From the NCBI GenBank assembly GCA_963575745.1, contig CAUYUJ010018881.1, forward strand, positions 124,001-188,000: a stretch of 64,000 nucleotides of DNA, given 5' to 3'. The DNA comes from Prorocentrum cordatum. Taxonomy: Eukaryota; Sar; Dinophyceae; Prorocentrales; Prorocentraceae. Made by a program: the position numbers and the translations under genes. Below the pieces are notes generated by a model that did no database searches, was not told the DNA's origin, and saw only the letters and a program-made list of their open reading frames with translations. Positions 11,966 through 21,751 of this stretch are shown here, piece by piece (position 1 is the first letter of the stretch; every line of letters begins with the position of its first letter).

Positions 11966-13150
11966 TGATGAGTAGGGGGGTGGGATCACTATCATGGCGG
12001 GGGCCATGGTGCAACTTCAGATTTCATGGCGCCTCCTCTCATTTCAACACGTCCCTGGCCTCACCCTGGGTCGCGCACATGCCGCCACTCATGATTTGCG
12101 CCAACCCCCTCTTTGACGCTCCCCTCGTGGACGCTCCCGAGTTCTCCGACATCCGCGTTCCAGGACTTCGTGTTCTGAGCGCGCTCTTTGTGTCATCACC
12201 GACAGCGTTCTACTCGCAAAGTGCCTACTCGCCAACGTCTGGAAAAAACAGAATTGCTTCGATTTAATGTATCGTAGACCCCCCGCGGCAGATCCAGGCC
12301 ATTTGCGAGTAGTTGCGTTGCGAGTAGTGGAGCCCGCTTGTCGATTTCCTCAGAGGAGGAAAATTATCGATACCGCTGCCCTTCTCTCGTTTTCTCCTTC
12401 CTGGACCTCCTGGGAGGCCCTCATCGCACCCGCTGGGTTCGCGTCGAAGTTCTTGTCAGAAGGCCCCCCCCGGAAAGGTCCAGGGAGTAGCAGTACCAGC
12501 ACCGTTTGGTTTCTCCATTGTCCCTCTTCTTCACCTGGTGTGCCCAATTCGGCCCCGAGCTTCCTTCGACTGCTCCCGAACCTGGCGAGGACTCGCTGCT
12601 GCTGACAGGTGTGTGTGTGTGTGTGTCTGTGTGTCTGTGTGTCTGTATGTGTGCTTCCAGTTTTCTGGCCGTTCCGAGTTCCCGCAGCGCTGCAGCACCC
12701 TCCAGGTCGAAGCGACCCAGCTTGGAGCATGTCACATTCTTTCGCTTGGCCCCTGAGCCTCCTCTTCGATATTGCGGATTCGGCCAGCTAGCTGCTGTTG
12801 GGTGCCTCAGCGCCCTGGATTGGGCAGGGCAGGTTCTGTCATGCGCTTGCCGTCCACGAAGGCAGCGCGTGGCCAGCAGCTTGATTTGCGTGAATTTCTC
12901 CCTTGCCGCTTCCTGTTCTGATTTTGAATGTTTGCAGGCGGTGACACGGGTGTGACAGAATTCTGGGCAACACGTCTCCCATGGGTAGCACTCGTCAAAG
13001 TGGCCATGATGATTGCTTGTGCTAGTGGGTGGCCCGTTCCACGCGCACGTTTGTCGTGCATGCCGTTCTTGCTCTTAATAGTGCCTACCCGCTGTGGCAT
13101 GACTATGGATGTTGTCTATCAAACTCGCGACTTGTCCGCTCTGCAGTTCT
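11966..13150. other. Intergenic sequence with a GT/CTGT microsatellite
   Basis: Unique sequence without a recognisable gene. A GTGT/CTGT run lies at 12609-12654, preceded by GCTGACAG. Several frames of 60-150 codons exist but show no domain or consistent codon pattern. Confidence 0.6.
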
Positions 13151-13390
13151 GATTGTGCCAGATCAACTTGGCTGCTGTGCCAGGCTTGCTGCTCGTCGCC
13201 TCCTCGCCCTCTGGATTTGCGTCCTTGTGTATCTTCGTCTGCGCGTCGGGCAGGCAGCGCTCGAGCTTGCCGTGCAGGCCGTTGCTCCGCTTCTGCAGCC
13301 AGGCGCGCAGCGCGCCGGCGCTCTCCCTCCCTCGATGCGTGGGCGTGCCCATGCACGACGGGTCAGGATCTGTCATCGTCAGAGCTTGCC
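13119..13390 (-). CDS. Possible helical coding remnant
   Basis: The minus strand reads a plausible helical stretch of about 80 residues (ALRAWLQKRSNGLHGKLERC, then an Asp/Lys-rich segment ending AAKLIWHNQN). It resembles the Glu/Lys-rich N-terminal regions ahead of the endonuclease in dinoflagellate LINE ORFs, but this is an impression without a diagnostic motif. The larger open frame on this strand reaches 13904; its upstream part is Arg/Pro-rich and looks like a GC artefact. Confidence 0.25.
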
Positions 13391-13870
13391 GATGCGGGGC
13401 ACGTGCACGCGACGATCCCCGGACACGTTTGTTGGGCCCGCCTCTTAGGAGTGCCGCGGAGTTTCCAGACGGGGCTCTCTCCGCGCACGGGCCTCGCGCC
13501 CGAAGGCGGCGCGGCCGCTCGAGTGGCTCGCCTCTGGCTCCAGGGCGCGAGCGCGGGCCGTGCCGGCTAGGGCGTGCCCCCAGAAGAGTGGCGACTCTGC
13601 ACGAACGAGATGGGCACGGAAAGAGTGGGTACGATGCCCCACAGCAGTTCCTGCTTATTTTGAACAGGGCTCGCTGTCCGCGCCGCCGCGGCCTGTGTCC
13701 ATCTGAGACAGAAGGCCGCCTGCCCAACAGCGGCCGCTGTTGGTTTGGGACAACACTTGTTGTTCGGCATTGTGCCAATTTTTTCCGTACCCATTTCGGG
13801 CGTCCAAAGCGACAACAGCCCCCGCCGCGATATCCCGAGTTCCGAGGGCTGCTTTCCGCACTACTCTGAA

Positions 13871-14000
13871 GTCGGGCCTGTCCCTCCACAGGAGGAATGC
13901 CCAAAAATAGTCAAAAAGAGTCCAGGGACGATTCTGATAGTATTTTTGACTGTCTTTGGATTTTTTCTTGGACTCCTGTAGGAGGATATGCCCGGCCTAC
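13871..14000. mobile_element. Short inverted-repeat element, family A, copy 1
   Basis: The left end GTCGGGCCTGTCCCTCCACA is mirrored by the right end, whose reverse complement reads GCCGGGCATATCCTCCTACA. Inside the ends, an AAAAATAGTCA word faces TATTTTTGAC, so nearly the whole 130 bp can fold as one hairpin. A related copy lies at 55.9 kb. It has no coding capacity, which is typical of a MITE-like element; the transposase family is unknown. Confidence 0.8.
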
Positions 14001-14136
14001 CCGCGGCCGTCCCGCCGCGATCGCTCGAGTTCCGAGGCGAGGAGCGAAGGGGGGCTTTCCCACATTACCCGCGGGCGCTCCGCACCCTTTCAGACGTCCA
14101 TGTCTGTTTTAAATACGGCCCCCCAGAAGTTCCGAA

Positions 14137-14848
14137 CCTTCCCCCAGGGCTGTTTTTTCATCGCGAGTCGTTTTTTTGACGCCTCCAGGCCCGGCGACCG
14201 TTTTCGACGGCTCCGGGGCTTGGCGATGGGCCCCAGATGCCAAGATCGAGGAACACCGACGGGATTGACAACAAGCGTGCCGTCGGGGATTTGGGCTTTT
14301 GCGCGCTCCGTCCCAGAGGCCTGGGTTGCCGTGTGCCGGAAATTCGCGGCCTCTGCGGCCAGCCGCACGCGCACTGCGTACGCTCAGCCAGTGGCAGCGG
14401 CCTGCCGCGAGCTCTGCGCTCCTCTCGTGGTGCGCTGCCCGCCAGGTGCGCCCCCGCCGTTGCCGCCCACTTGGGGGGTCCGTCGAGGTTTCGCCGCGTC
14501 CCCGCCTCGTTGCCGCCCGCTCGGATGGGTCCTTCGAGGTTTCGCCGCATCGCCGCCTCGTTGCTGCCTCGTTGCCGCCCACGGGTCCGTCACCTCGTTG
14601 CCGCCTCGTTGCCGTCTCGTTGCCGCCGCGTTGCCGCCGCGTTGCCACCTCGTTGCCGCCTATGGGCCCCTCGGCGTTTCGCTGCGTCGGCGCCCGTTGC
14701 CGCCTCGGGCGGCGTGTCGGCATGCTGCCGCATGGGCCCTTCCCACCGCGTCTAAAAAAAAGGGCGTGTTGTGGCCCCTGGGGGCCCTTGCCAGGCCCCA
14801 GGACCGTCAAATAACGACTCAGGATGAAAAACCGGTCCCAGGGAATAG
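14137..14848. mobile_element. ~0.7-kb element with ~60-bp terminal inverted repeats (family D)
   Basis: The left end (14139-14196) contains TTTTTTCATCGCGAGTCG and then TTTTTGACGCCTCCAGGCC. The right end (14788-14846), read in reverse complement, contains TTTTTCATCCTGAGTCG and then ATTTGACGGTCCTGGGGCC. Overall end-to-end identity is roughly 75% by eye. The interior holds a GTTGCCGCC minisatellite and no transposase. A solitary related end lies at 56.3 kb. No clear target-site duplication was seen. Confidence 0.65.
14456..14702. repeat. GTTGCCGCCTC minisatellite
   Basis: Repeats of a 9-12-bp unit (CGTTGCCGC, CTCGTTGCCGC), interleaved with longer repeats containing GGGTCCTTCGAGGTTTCGCCGC. A similar array in the opposite orientation (GGCGGCAACGAGG) occurs at 62.8-63.1 kb. 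Confidence 0.8.
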
Positions 14849-14860
14849 TCGGCTGCGCGT

Positions 14861-15000
14861 AAGCGTGACCCATCGCTGGAGTGACCTTTGGTGTGGCCAC
14901 ACAGGGGTCCCCCAAGCATTGGCCCTCGCGCTTGGATGTGGCCTGCTCGCGGCCCCCTGAGGCCACGCACCAAATGTCACTCTTGGCTCGGGTCACTCTT
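14861..15000. mobile_element. Short inverted-repeat element, family B, copy 1
   Basis: Exactly 140 bp with ~38-bp inverted ends. The left end reads AAGCGTGACCC, then GGAGTGACCTTTGGTG, then TGGCC. The reverse complement of the right end reads AAGAGTGACCC, then AAGAGTGACATTTGGTGC, then GTGGCC. Each end therefore contains two GAGTGACC words. A sister copy lies at 20727-20885. There is no coding capacity. Confidence 0.85.
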
Positions 15001-15298
15001 GTGTGCATCCGAGGTGGAACGAGACCTCTGCGGGTCGGCGTTGCAACAGAAGCACGACGTCAGAGCGCCGAGAGGGCGGGAGAGGTTCGCGCCTGCCAGA
15101 GCCGGCTGGGAGGCCGAGAGGTGGCACAGCATTGATTCCAGCCAGCAGAGAGGTGGGATAAAGAAGCTCCTTCGTCGCCACGGCTGGACGCGACGTGAAA
15201 AGCTGGTCAGTCTCGACCCCAGGCCCCAGGGGGTCTGGGGACCGATTTTGAGCGACTCTGCCTTCAGCCCCTGGTTTGCTCCGGGCTTCTGCAGTTCA

Positions 15299-15580
15299 GC
15301 CCCCCTTGCCGCCTCCAACCCCCAAAAGAGTCAGGACCGGGCGGACAGCAGCACGCGGCCGTGGGATCTTTATTGCGAAGGCCTTTCGGCTGGTGCCGCC
15401 GACCCCAAAGACGACGAAACGAAGATGAAAACGAGGGGGGAGGGGTAGGAGGCGGAGGGGGAGGAGGAGGAGGAGCAGGAGTGGGGGGGAAGAGGAAGGG
15501 TGGAGGAGCCCCCTTGCCGCCTCCAGCCCCCAACAGAGTCAGGACCTGGCGGACAGCAGCACGCGGCCGTGGGATCTTTG
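15299..15580 (+). repeat. 72-bp direct duplication flanking a GGA-rich tract
   Basis: The segment CCCCCTTGCCGCCTCCA through GACAGCAGCACGCGGCCGTG and GGGATCTTT appears at 15300-15371 and again at about 15508-15580 with a handful of changes. The second copy follows a purine tract (15419-15507, AGG/GGA units). Confidence 0.85.
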
Positions 15581-15627
15581 TTGCGGCAGGGTCGTGCCCT
15601 GTCGACGTCGCGGCGGCCCCAGCACGA

Positions 15628-15678
15628 GTGTTCAAGATTGAACGCCGCCAGCGGCCCCTGAATCGACCGATGTCGCTA
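15628..15678. repeat. Palindromic motif TGTTCAAGATTGAACG (family C), partial copy
   Basis: TTCAAGATTGAACGCCGCCAGCGG, cited here as two halves (TTCAAGATTGAA and CGCCGCCAGCGG), is followed by GAATCGACCGATGTCGCT. The same arrangement recurs near 21.03 and 63.21 kb, where a second palindrome follows 60-70 bp later. Here the TCC tract at 15.68 kb interrupts it before the second palindrome. Confidence 0.7.
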
Positions 15679-15679
15679 T

Positions 15680-15795
15680 TCTCTTCCTCCTCCTCCTCTT
15701 CCCTCCTCCTCCTCCTCCTCGTCTCTTTCTCCTCCTCCTCCTCCTCGTCTCTTCCTCCTCCTCCTCCTCCTCCTCCTCCTCCTCCTCCTCCATCC
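15680..15795. repeat. TCC trinucleotide tract
   Basis: An imperfect (TCC)n run with CTTC and CGTC interruptions, about 115 bp long. It generates poly-Ser, poly-Pro and poly-Glu shadows only. Confidence 0.9.
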
Positions 15796-15953
15796 TAGTC
15801 CCAGTCGTTGCCCTGCCGCATGATGCCAGATCTGGGCCGAGAAGCTCGGGCGCGGGGGAGCAGGGGTTCCCCGGGAGGAGGCTCCCGAGAGGTGGTCGCA
15901 TGGGGCGCAGGCCTTCCGCTCACCCTGGGCCAATCAGAACGCATTTCTACTCC

Positions 15954-16060
15954 TCCGATTCGATTCGATTCGATCTCGACTCGATTTCGATTCGATTCGA
16001 TTCGACTCTACTCCTCCGATTCGACTCGATTTCAATGGATTCCGATTCCGATTCGACTTC
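15954..16060. repeat. GATTC pentanucleotide tract
   Basis: TTCGA and GATTC pentamers with ACTC variants, continuing more loosely (GATTCC, GACTT) to about 16200. No gene is apparent; 16200-16700 is unique sequence without a recognisable feature. Confidence 0.85.
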
Positions 16061-16774
16061 GGATTCCAATTTGGACGCTGATTTCCCAACAGAAGCCTTA
16101 CCAGCCTGCCGGTTTCCGCCGACCCGACTTTTCCCGACTTGGCCGCCGATTCCCGCCGATCCGATTCATTTTGATGGCCGATCCGACTTATCGATTCGAT
16201 TCTGGGTTTTCTTGACCCTTGCTCGGCACCGCCTGAACATACATACATTACACTCGAGCACATGATGCACGCACCTCCTCCTGAACTGCTGGGCCAGCGT
16301 TTCTTGACCAGCTTGCCGGAACGCTGGCTCAAATTCGTGATCACGTTCGTCCTTCCAGCGTGATCCCATAAGTTGGCCCAGGTTTGTGTTCAGAAACTTC
16401 GGGAGGTCGGCCCAGGTTTCTCAAATGACAACTTTATTGATCATCAGTTCGGCTGTATGTGTGCGTCGGCCCCGGAAGGGCGGCGCGCGCGCAGAAGTCT
16501 TGTAGGATAGACCCCGCGGCGGGCGCTTTCTGGCCATACAGCTCGGGAGACGATGCACAGTATACTTAGATCCTTCGGCGTCCCACTTTTCTTCTGTGGC
16601 GCATCCCTCTCCCTCGTCCGCCGTCCTCTACATGTATTAGTCACTGGGCGTGCCTGCGTGCTACTCGGAGCACTTTTTCCCCTCCCCTGCAAGGACACGC
16701 GAAATTGAGTTATGGAGCAGCTCATCAGTACCCAGCCGCTTCGGCAAACCCCGACACCGTGCCAGCGCAGCAGT

Positions 16775-17865
16775 GAAGCGGGAAGGAGATTGAGTTCACG
16801 ACCCGTTCCAGTTCAGCGCTTTGTTTGCAGTGTTTCGGGTCTTGAGCGCCCCCCTCCTTGCCTGCAGCATCGTTCGCATCCTTCCTCCATAGGTCCTCCT
16901 TCTCATATTCCGTCTTCTTTTTCTTTGAGGGCATCACTTGCTGGACGTTCCCCTGGGGTCTCTTGCTGACGTCCTGCGGTTATCTTGTGGCTTTGATGGA
17001 TACTTTGTGAGGGTCCGCTGGGGCGTGACATGTTCTTCCCTCATGCCCGAATTACCCGTACTGCTAGCCTCCCCTACGTGAGAAGACGAAGCGAGCAGAC
17101 GACACGGAGACCACCTATGAATGGTGGCAGGGATGGAACGAGGAGGAAGCGGATGAGGTTGAGCTCAAGACCCGTTCCGGTTCAGTATCCTGTCTGATAT
17201 TGCCGAAGGTCCGTGTAGGCGCGGTTCTTGAACCCCACCTTTCTCTCCTCATTATTTCCGGATTGCGATGAATAGCGACAGGATGGAGAACATGACAGCG
17301 AGGTGGCGTTCAAGACCCGCTCCAGTTGAGCACCCTGGCTGCACTCGTGCGGGTCTTGAGCACCCTTCCCTTGACCGCAGACTCTCCCGCGCAACTTCCA
17401 GCCCATCTTCCTTTCCGTCGTTTCCTTCGCCTCCGAGGGTCTGAACCGACGCGGGTCTGAAACTCCACTTCCTTCCCCCGTTCCTCCCCAGGCTGCCAGC
17501 CTCCCCCTCCGCGCGATTAAAACGAAGTAGATAAGGAGGATAATGAGGACACCGATGACTCGCGATAGGAGGATGAGCAGGTTGAATTCAGGACCCACTC
17601 AAGTTGGAAGAGAAGGAGGAGGGGGTTGACGTTAGAACCCGTTCCTGTGCAGTGTCATCACTGAACTCGCTCGTGTGTCAGCTGCCTGCGGCAAACCCCA
17701 CCACCGTGCCTGTACAATAGCGCAGCAAGAAGGAGGCTGAGTGTAGGGGCAGCATATTTCCGACGAGTGGTCTGACAAGGAGGGGTCGTGAATTCGACCT
17801 CGTTTTCGTCCGCTCGGTAAGACAGGGGTCGAGTTCACATCCTGCGGCAGTTCAACGAGTGGTAT
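16775..17865 (+). repeat. Diverged tandem repeat, units of roughly 150-230 bp
   Basis: A core of the form GGTTGAGTTCAAGACCCGTT followed by CCGGTTCAG recurs at about 16786, 17158, 17305, 17579, 17628 and 17830. Spacing varies and copies are diverged (for example GTGGCGTTCAAGACCCGCTC and GGTTGACGTTAGAACCCGTT). Several copies are followed by TGCGGGTCTTGAGCGCCC-like words, an inverted echo of the core. No open frame is conserved between copies. Confidence 0.6.
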
Positions 17866-17921
17866 ACACTGGGGAGGGCCGTAATCTCGGCATCATCCTC
17901 GTCAGCACGGTAGGGAGGAGA

Positions 17922-18275
17922 AATAGGAGGAGGAGGAGGTTGAGGAGGAGGAGGAGGAGGAGGAGGAGGAGGAGGAAGAGGCGGAGGCGGAGGCGGAGGC
18001 GGAGGCGGAGGCGGCGGAGGCGGAGGCGGAGGCGGAGGCGGAGGCGGAGGAGGAGGAGGAGGAGGAGGAGGAGGAGGAGGAGGAGGAGGAGGAGGAGGAG
18101 GAGGAGGAGGAGGAGGAGAAGGAGGAGGAGGAGAAAGAAAACGAAGAAGGAGGAGGAGGATGAGGAAGAGAAGGAGGAGGATGAGGAGGAGGAGGAGGTT
18201 GAGGAGGAGGAGGTTGAGCAGGAGGAGGAGGAGGAGGAGGAGGAGGAGGAGGAGGAGGAGGAGGATAAGGGAGAG
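17922..18275. repeat. GGA/GGC purine trinucleotide tract
   Basis: About 350 bp of (GGA)n with an internal GGCGGA section (17975-18050) and occasional GGTT interruptions. The reverse strand is a pure pyrimidine tract. The mirror-type composition could form triplex DNA; no coding meaning. Confidence 0.93.
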
Positions 18276-18299
18276 GGAGGACAGGAGGCCGAGGATGAG

Positions 18300-18955
18300 A
18301 AGGCTGTTGTGGACCCTCTGGGGGCTCCCTGGGGGCCTCCTGGGTGCCTCCTGAGAGCCTCCCGTGGGCCTCTTGGGGGCCCCTTGTTGCCCACTGTGTC
18401 CCCTTGAGCGCCTTTTGGGACTTCTCGGGCCGTCTTAGGGAACTCTTGGCCCTTCGGAGGCCAACTTGGGGGCCTCTCTGGGCTGTATCGGTGCCCTCAT
18501 GGGGCGCTTCAGGGCCGCCTTGGGGCCCTCTTGGGAGCCCCTCGGGCGATCTTTGGGTCCTCTTGGGCCGACTTGGGGCCCTCGTGTGGGCCTCTTGGGT
18601 TGTCTTGGAGCTACCTTGGCGGCCTCCTGGGCGCCTCTTGGACCGTCTTTGGAAGTCGGAAAAGCCCAACCAGGCGAACGCCTCAAGCGCTATCACACAT
18701 TGAAGGAACATCACTGCTTTTGGCCTCCTCGGGCACTCCACGGGGGCCTCATGGACCCCTCTTGGGCCATTTTGGGGGCCTCTTGAGCTGTCTTGAGGCC
18801 GTCCTGGGAGTCTCTTGAGCCGTCTTGGGCCACCTTGGACCGGTCTGGTGTCTTCTTGGCTGTATTGGAAGCCATTTTGGCAGCCATCTTGGCCGCCTGG
18901 AGGCCGAACAAACCGCCCGAGAGAAACTCCGAGGGTGGCGATCTCAGAGGGGTAA
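18300..18955 (+). repeat. GGGCCTCTTGG minisatellite, block 1
   Basis: A degenerate array of ~15-bp units such as GGGCCTCTTGGG, GGGCCGTCTTGG and GGCCCTCTTGGG. It is close to five codons long, so long Leu/Gly/Pro frames stay open. A unique ~55-bp insert (18655-18715) interrupts it. A second block of the same family lies at 19.2-19.6 kb. Confidence 0.85.
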
Positions 18956-19075
18956 GCATAATGAGGGGGGGGTCCTAGAACAGTCAGCACACACATCCCA
19001 GGCAGCAGACGAGCATTCTAACGCGCCCAGTCCGTACAGGCACGTTAGCAGATCTCTTGGACTGCCTCGGGTTTG

Positions 19076-19094
19076 TGTGTTGTGTGTGTGTGTG

Positions 19095-19134
<40 letters not shown>

Positions 19135-19140
19135 CGTGTG
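19076..19140. repeat. TG microsatellite
   Basis: A (TG)n run with a few C interruptions, about 60 bp, lying between the two minisatellite blocks. Confidence 0.92.
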
Positions 19141-19204
19141 GGGGGGCGCTGGACGCCAGTCTGCGCGGTTGTCCCGACGCTTTCGGAGCACCTTATGAGA
19201 GTTC

Positions 19205-19640
19205 TTTGGGGGGATCTTGGAGACAAGTTGGGGGTTGGGGGGGCTATCTTAGAGAGGCAGACTCCCCAGGCCAGTTCGAGTTTCCCTCTTGGGCCCCTCT
19301 TGGAGCCCTTTTGGGGCCATTTGGGGTGCTTTTGGGCTCGGCCTTTTGGGCCGTCTGGGGGGCCTCTTGGGCGCCTTGAGGCCCTCTTGGGTCCTCTTGT
19401 GCCATCTTGGGTTCTCGGAAGTCCCATCTTTAAAACACCCGAGGGCCATTCTTTTGTTTTGCATCGTGACGGTTTCCTGGGCGTTCTCTTAGAGTTTTCT
19501 TTGGGCGATTAGGGAGCCTCTTGGGCCGTCTTGATGCCATCTTGGGCCGCCTCACGGTCTTCTTGGGCCGTCTCGGGGCTCTTTGGCCCGCCTTTGAATG
19601 GTCTCTGGGCTTACTGCAGCAGTTTGGGAGCGGTTTGACG
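19205..19640 (+). repeat. GGGCCTCTTGG minisatellite, block 2
   Basis: The same ~15-bp degenerate family as 18.3-18.95 kb (CTCTTGGGCCGTCTTG, CCTTTTGGGGCC and similar). The sequence from 19640 to about 20100 is unique and shows no gene. From 20100 to 20470 there are loose GAGGGAGCGATGGGACG repeats. Confidence 0.8.
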
Positions 19641-20726
19641 TATGTTCGAATCGTTTTGAGGCCAGCAAGAGTGCCGAAAAGAAAAACTGAGGGGGAGAAG
19701 GGGGCGAGTTTCCGGCGACACGTGATATTAAGGAAAGTCAGCCCTAGGAGCACTGAAGAAGCCGTAGCAGACAACATACAACCATTCCTGATACGCCCTG
19801 GCGTGTTGCTAGCACGGTGGTGGATCATGAGTGCGCGAGAACGCTAAGAAGCAAACAGGGGCAACCTTCGGGGGAGGAAACTCAGGGTGGAATGCATCGA
19901 CCCTCCATCGCACATTCATCGCCGATAGGGCCTAATAGCCCACCCCGCCCAGGAACGTGCAGATTCGCCATCGGGGGCCTGTCGCCGGTTCTTCGGCGAT
20001 GTCTCGCCTATTCCAGGTTGATGTTCCACCCCCTGAGCCGGTCCCCCCCTGACGTTCCCCCTCAAAGCTAGGAAGCAAGGTCAACTCGAAGTGGCACGAG
20101 GGAGCGATGGGACGGACCGAGGTGGGAGCGAGTAAACCCCCGCGGACGAGGCCAGGGAACGAGGGAGAGGCCTGCCGTGCTGAGTCGAGACCCTGCAGCC
20201 CCCGCGCAGAGCAGCGAGGGAGCGAGCCTGGAATCCAGGGAGCGGCACATGTGGAGTCCACTGCCGAGGGAACGATGGGACGCAGAAGCGAGCCACTGAC
20301 AGCAGAGGGGGAGGGAGCGGACTGGACAAAAGGGGGAATCGGGGAACGTTTCGCGGCATCGAAGCGAGAGTGAACGAGGGAGTCAGCCATGGACCGAGTA
20401 AGGGGGCAGCGAGCCACGGGACGAGGACAGGTGGCGAGGGTCGGGTCAGCGTGGATGATCGAACCTGTGCCTGGGAGCCCCGTTTCAACCAGACCAGCCT
20501 CAGCGCGCTCGCTGCGCAGGGCCCTGACGCGAGCTGGCGCGTTCGCCGTGCAGTTTATCTCGGGAGTCGAGGCATGTCTGTCGGGAAACGTTCTGAGCTG
20601 CTCGGCCCTCTGCAGCCCCAGACCTTCGAAGCGTCGTCCCCTACCCCTGCGTGTCCGATCGACGCCGGGGTGTCGGACACCCCCGCTGGGGCTGACTTGG
20701 CTGCAGGTACTTTTCGACTTCGCGTA

Positions 20727-20885
20727 AGAGTGAGCCTTCGCCGGAGTGACCTTCGGTGCGGGCCCGATGTGGCCCCCCAATCGCCGAACGCGAGGCGGCA
20801 GTGGCGCCTTGCGCGCTTGTGTTTGGCCCTCCCGTGGTCCCCCAAAAGCCGCGCACCAAAGGTCACTCTTACCCAGGGTCACTCT
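20727..20885. mobile_element. Short inverted-repeat element, family B, copy 2
   Basis: The left end is AGAGTGAGCC, then CCGGAGTGACCTTCGGTGCG. The reverse complement of the right end is AGAGTGACCC, then GTAAGAGTGACCTTTGGTGC. Like copy 1 at 14.86 kb, each end has two GAGTGA words about 18 bp apart. Both copies are preceded by GCGTAAG-like bases. It is 159 bp long with no coding capacity. Confidence 0.85.
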
Positions 20886-21024
20886 GACGTGGAGCCGCGC
20901 TCTTCTGATCCTGAACCTCAGCCAGTGCTTCAGAAGTCGTACCTTCCGAGGGAGGGTTCGCATGTGGCTGCCTACGGGAGGCTCCGTGTCGTGTCGACTG
21001 GGTGACGGCCGCGCCGTGAGCGTT

Positions 21025-21122
21025 CAAGGTCGAACGCCACCAGCGGCCAGTCGCCCAGCATGCAACGATCTGCGCTCTCGGCGAGCCGCGGTCGTTCGAG
21101 GTTGAACGATCCGCGCGGTGTC
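21025..21122. repeat. Paired palindromes (family C), copy 2
   Basis: GCGTTCAAGGTCGAACGC at about 21029 and GGTCGTTCGAGGTTGAACGATC at about 21098 flank ~50 bp. The first is followed by CACCAGCGGCC, matching the 15.63-kb and 63.2-kb loci. A CGTGTCGAC word lies about 30 bp upstream, as at 63.17 kb. Confidence 0.7.
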
Positions 21123-21448
21123 AAGAACCAGGGTCACCCATGGGGACGCGAAAACCATCGCGCTTCGCGCGTCGCGGTGTGGGCCAGAGCGGTTGCCCTT
21201 CTCAAGAGGGCGCGAAGATAGTCGCGCATCGCGCGGCGCGAGGGCGCGACGCTGGGTGACCCAGAAAGCCCAGCGCGGAGACATCTTGTAGTACGTAGCA
21301 CCCCGCAGTTGCGGATGAGAGTGAGGGGGCGGCGGGTACGTCGGCAGTCTGCGAGGGTCTGAAGAAGCCCGCCGCAGGCGCAGAATTTTTCAAACTATAA
21401 AACGAGCCCGCCACAGGCGCCGATTTTTTGTTAAAACAATGTCAGTGG

Positions 21449-21662
21449 GTCCCGGGTTGGGTCGCAGGTGGGGTGGGTCGCGGGCCGGGTCGCGGGTGGG
21501 TCGCGGGTGGGACGCGGGTGGGTCGCGGGTGGGTCGCGGGTGGGTCGCGGGGTTGGTCGCGGGGTGGGTCGCGGGGTGGGTCGCGGGGTGGGTCGCGGGG
21601 TGGGTCGCGGGGTGGGTCGCGGGTGGGTCGCGGGGTGGGTCGCGGGTGGGTCGCGGGTGGGA
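21449..21662 (+). repeat. GGGTGGGTCGCGG minisatellite
   Basis: About fifteen copies of a 13-14-bp unit (GGGTCGCGGGTGG or GGGTCGCGGGGTGG). Every unit carries runs of three or four G, so the plus strand has strong G-quadruplex potential. Confidence 0.93.
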
Positions 21663-21666
21663 CGAC

Positions 21667-21682
21667 GACAACAACAACAACC

Positions 21683-21750
<68 letters not shown>
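21667..21750. repeat. (CAA)n microsatellite, left border of block A1
   Basis: About 28 CAA/ACA triplets. The same triplet, or its complement GTT, borders every copy of the block A described next. Confidence 0.93.

Positions 21751-21751
<1 letters not shown>

Noticed and set aside
18869-18890. AGCCATTTTGGC, resembling part of the dinoflagellate spliced leader
   Set aside because: The match stops after 12 bases (AGCC follows instead of TCAAG), and the word is a variant of the surrounding GGCCATTTTGG minisatellite.
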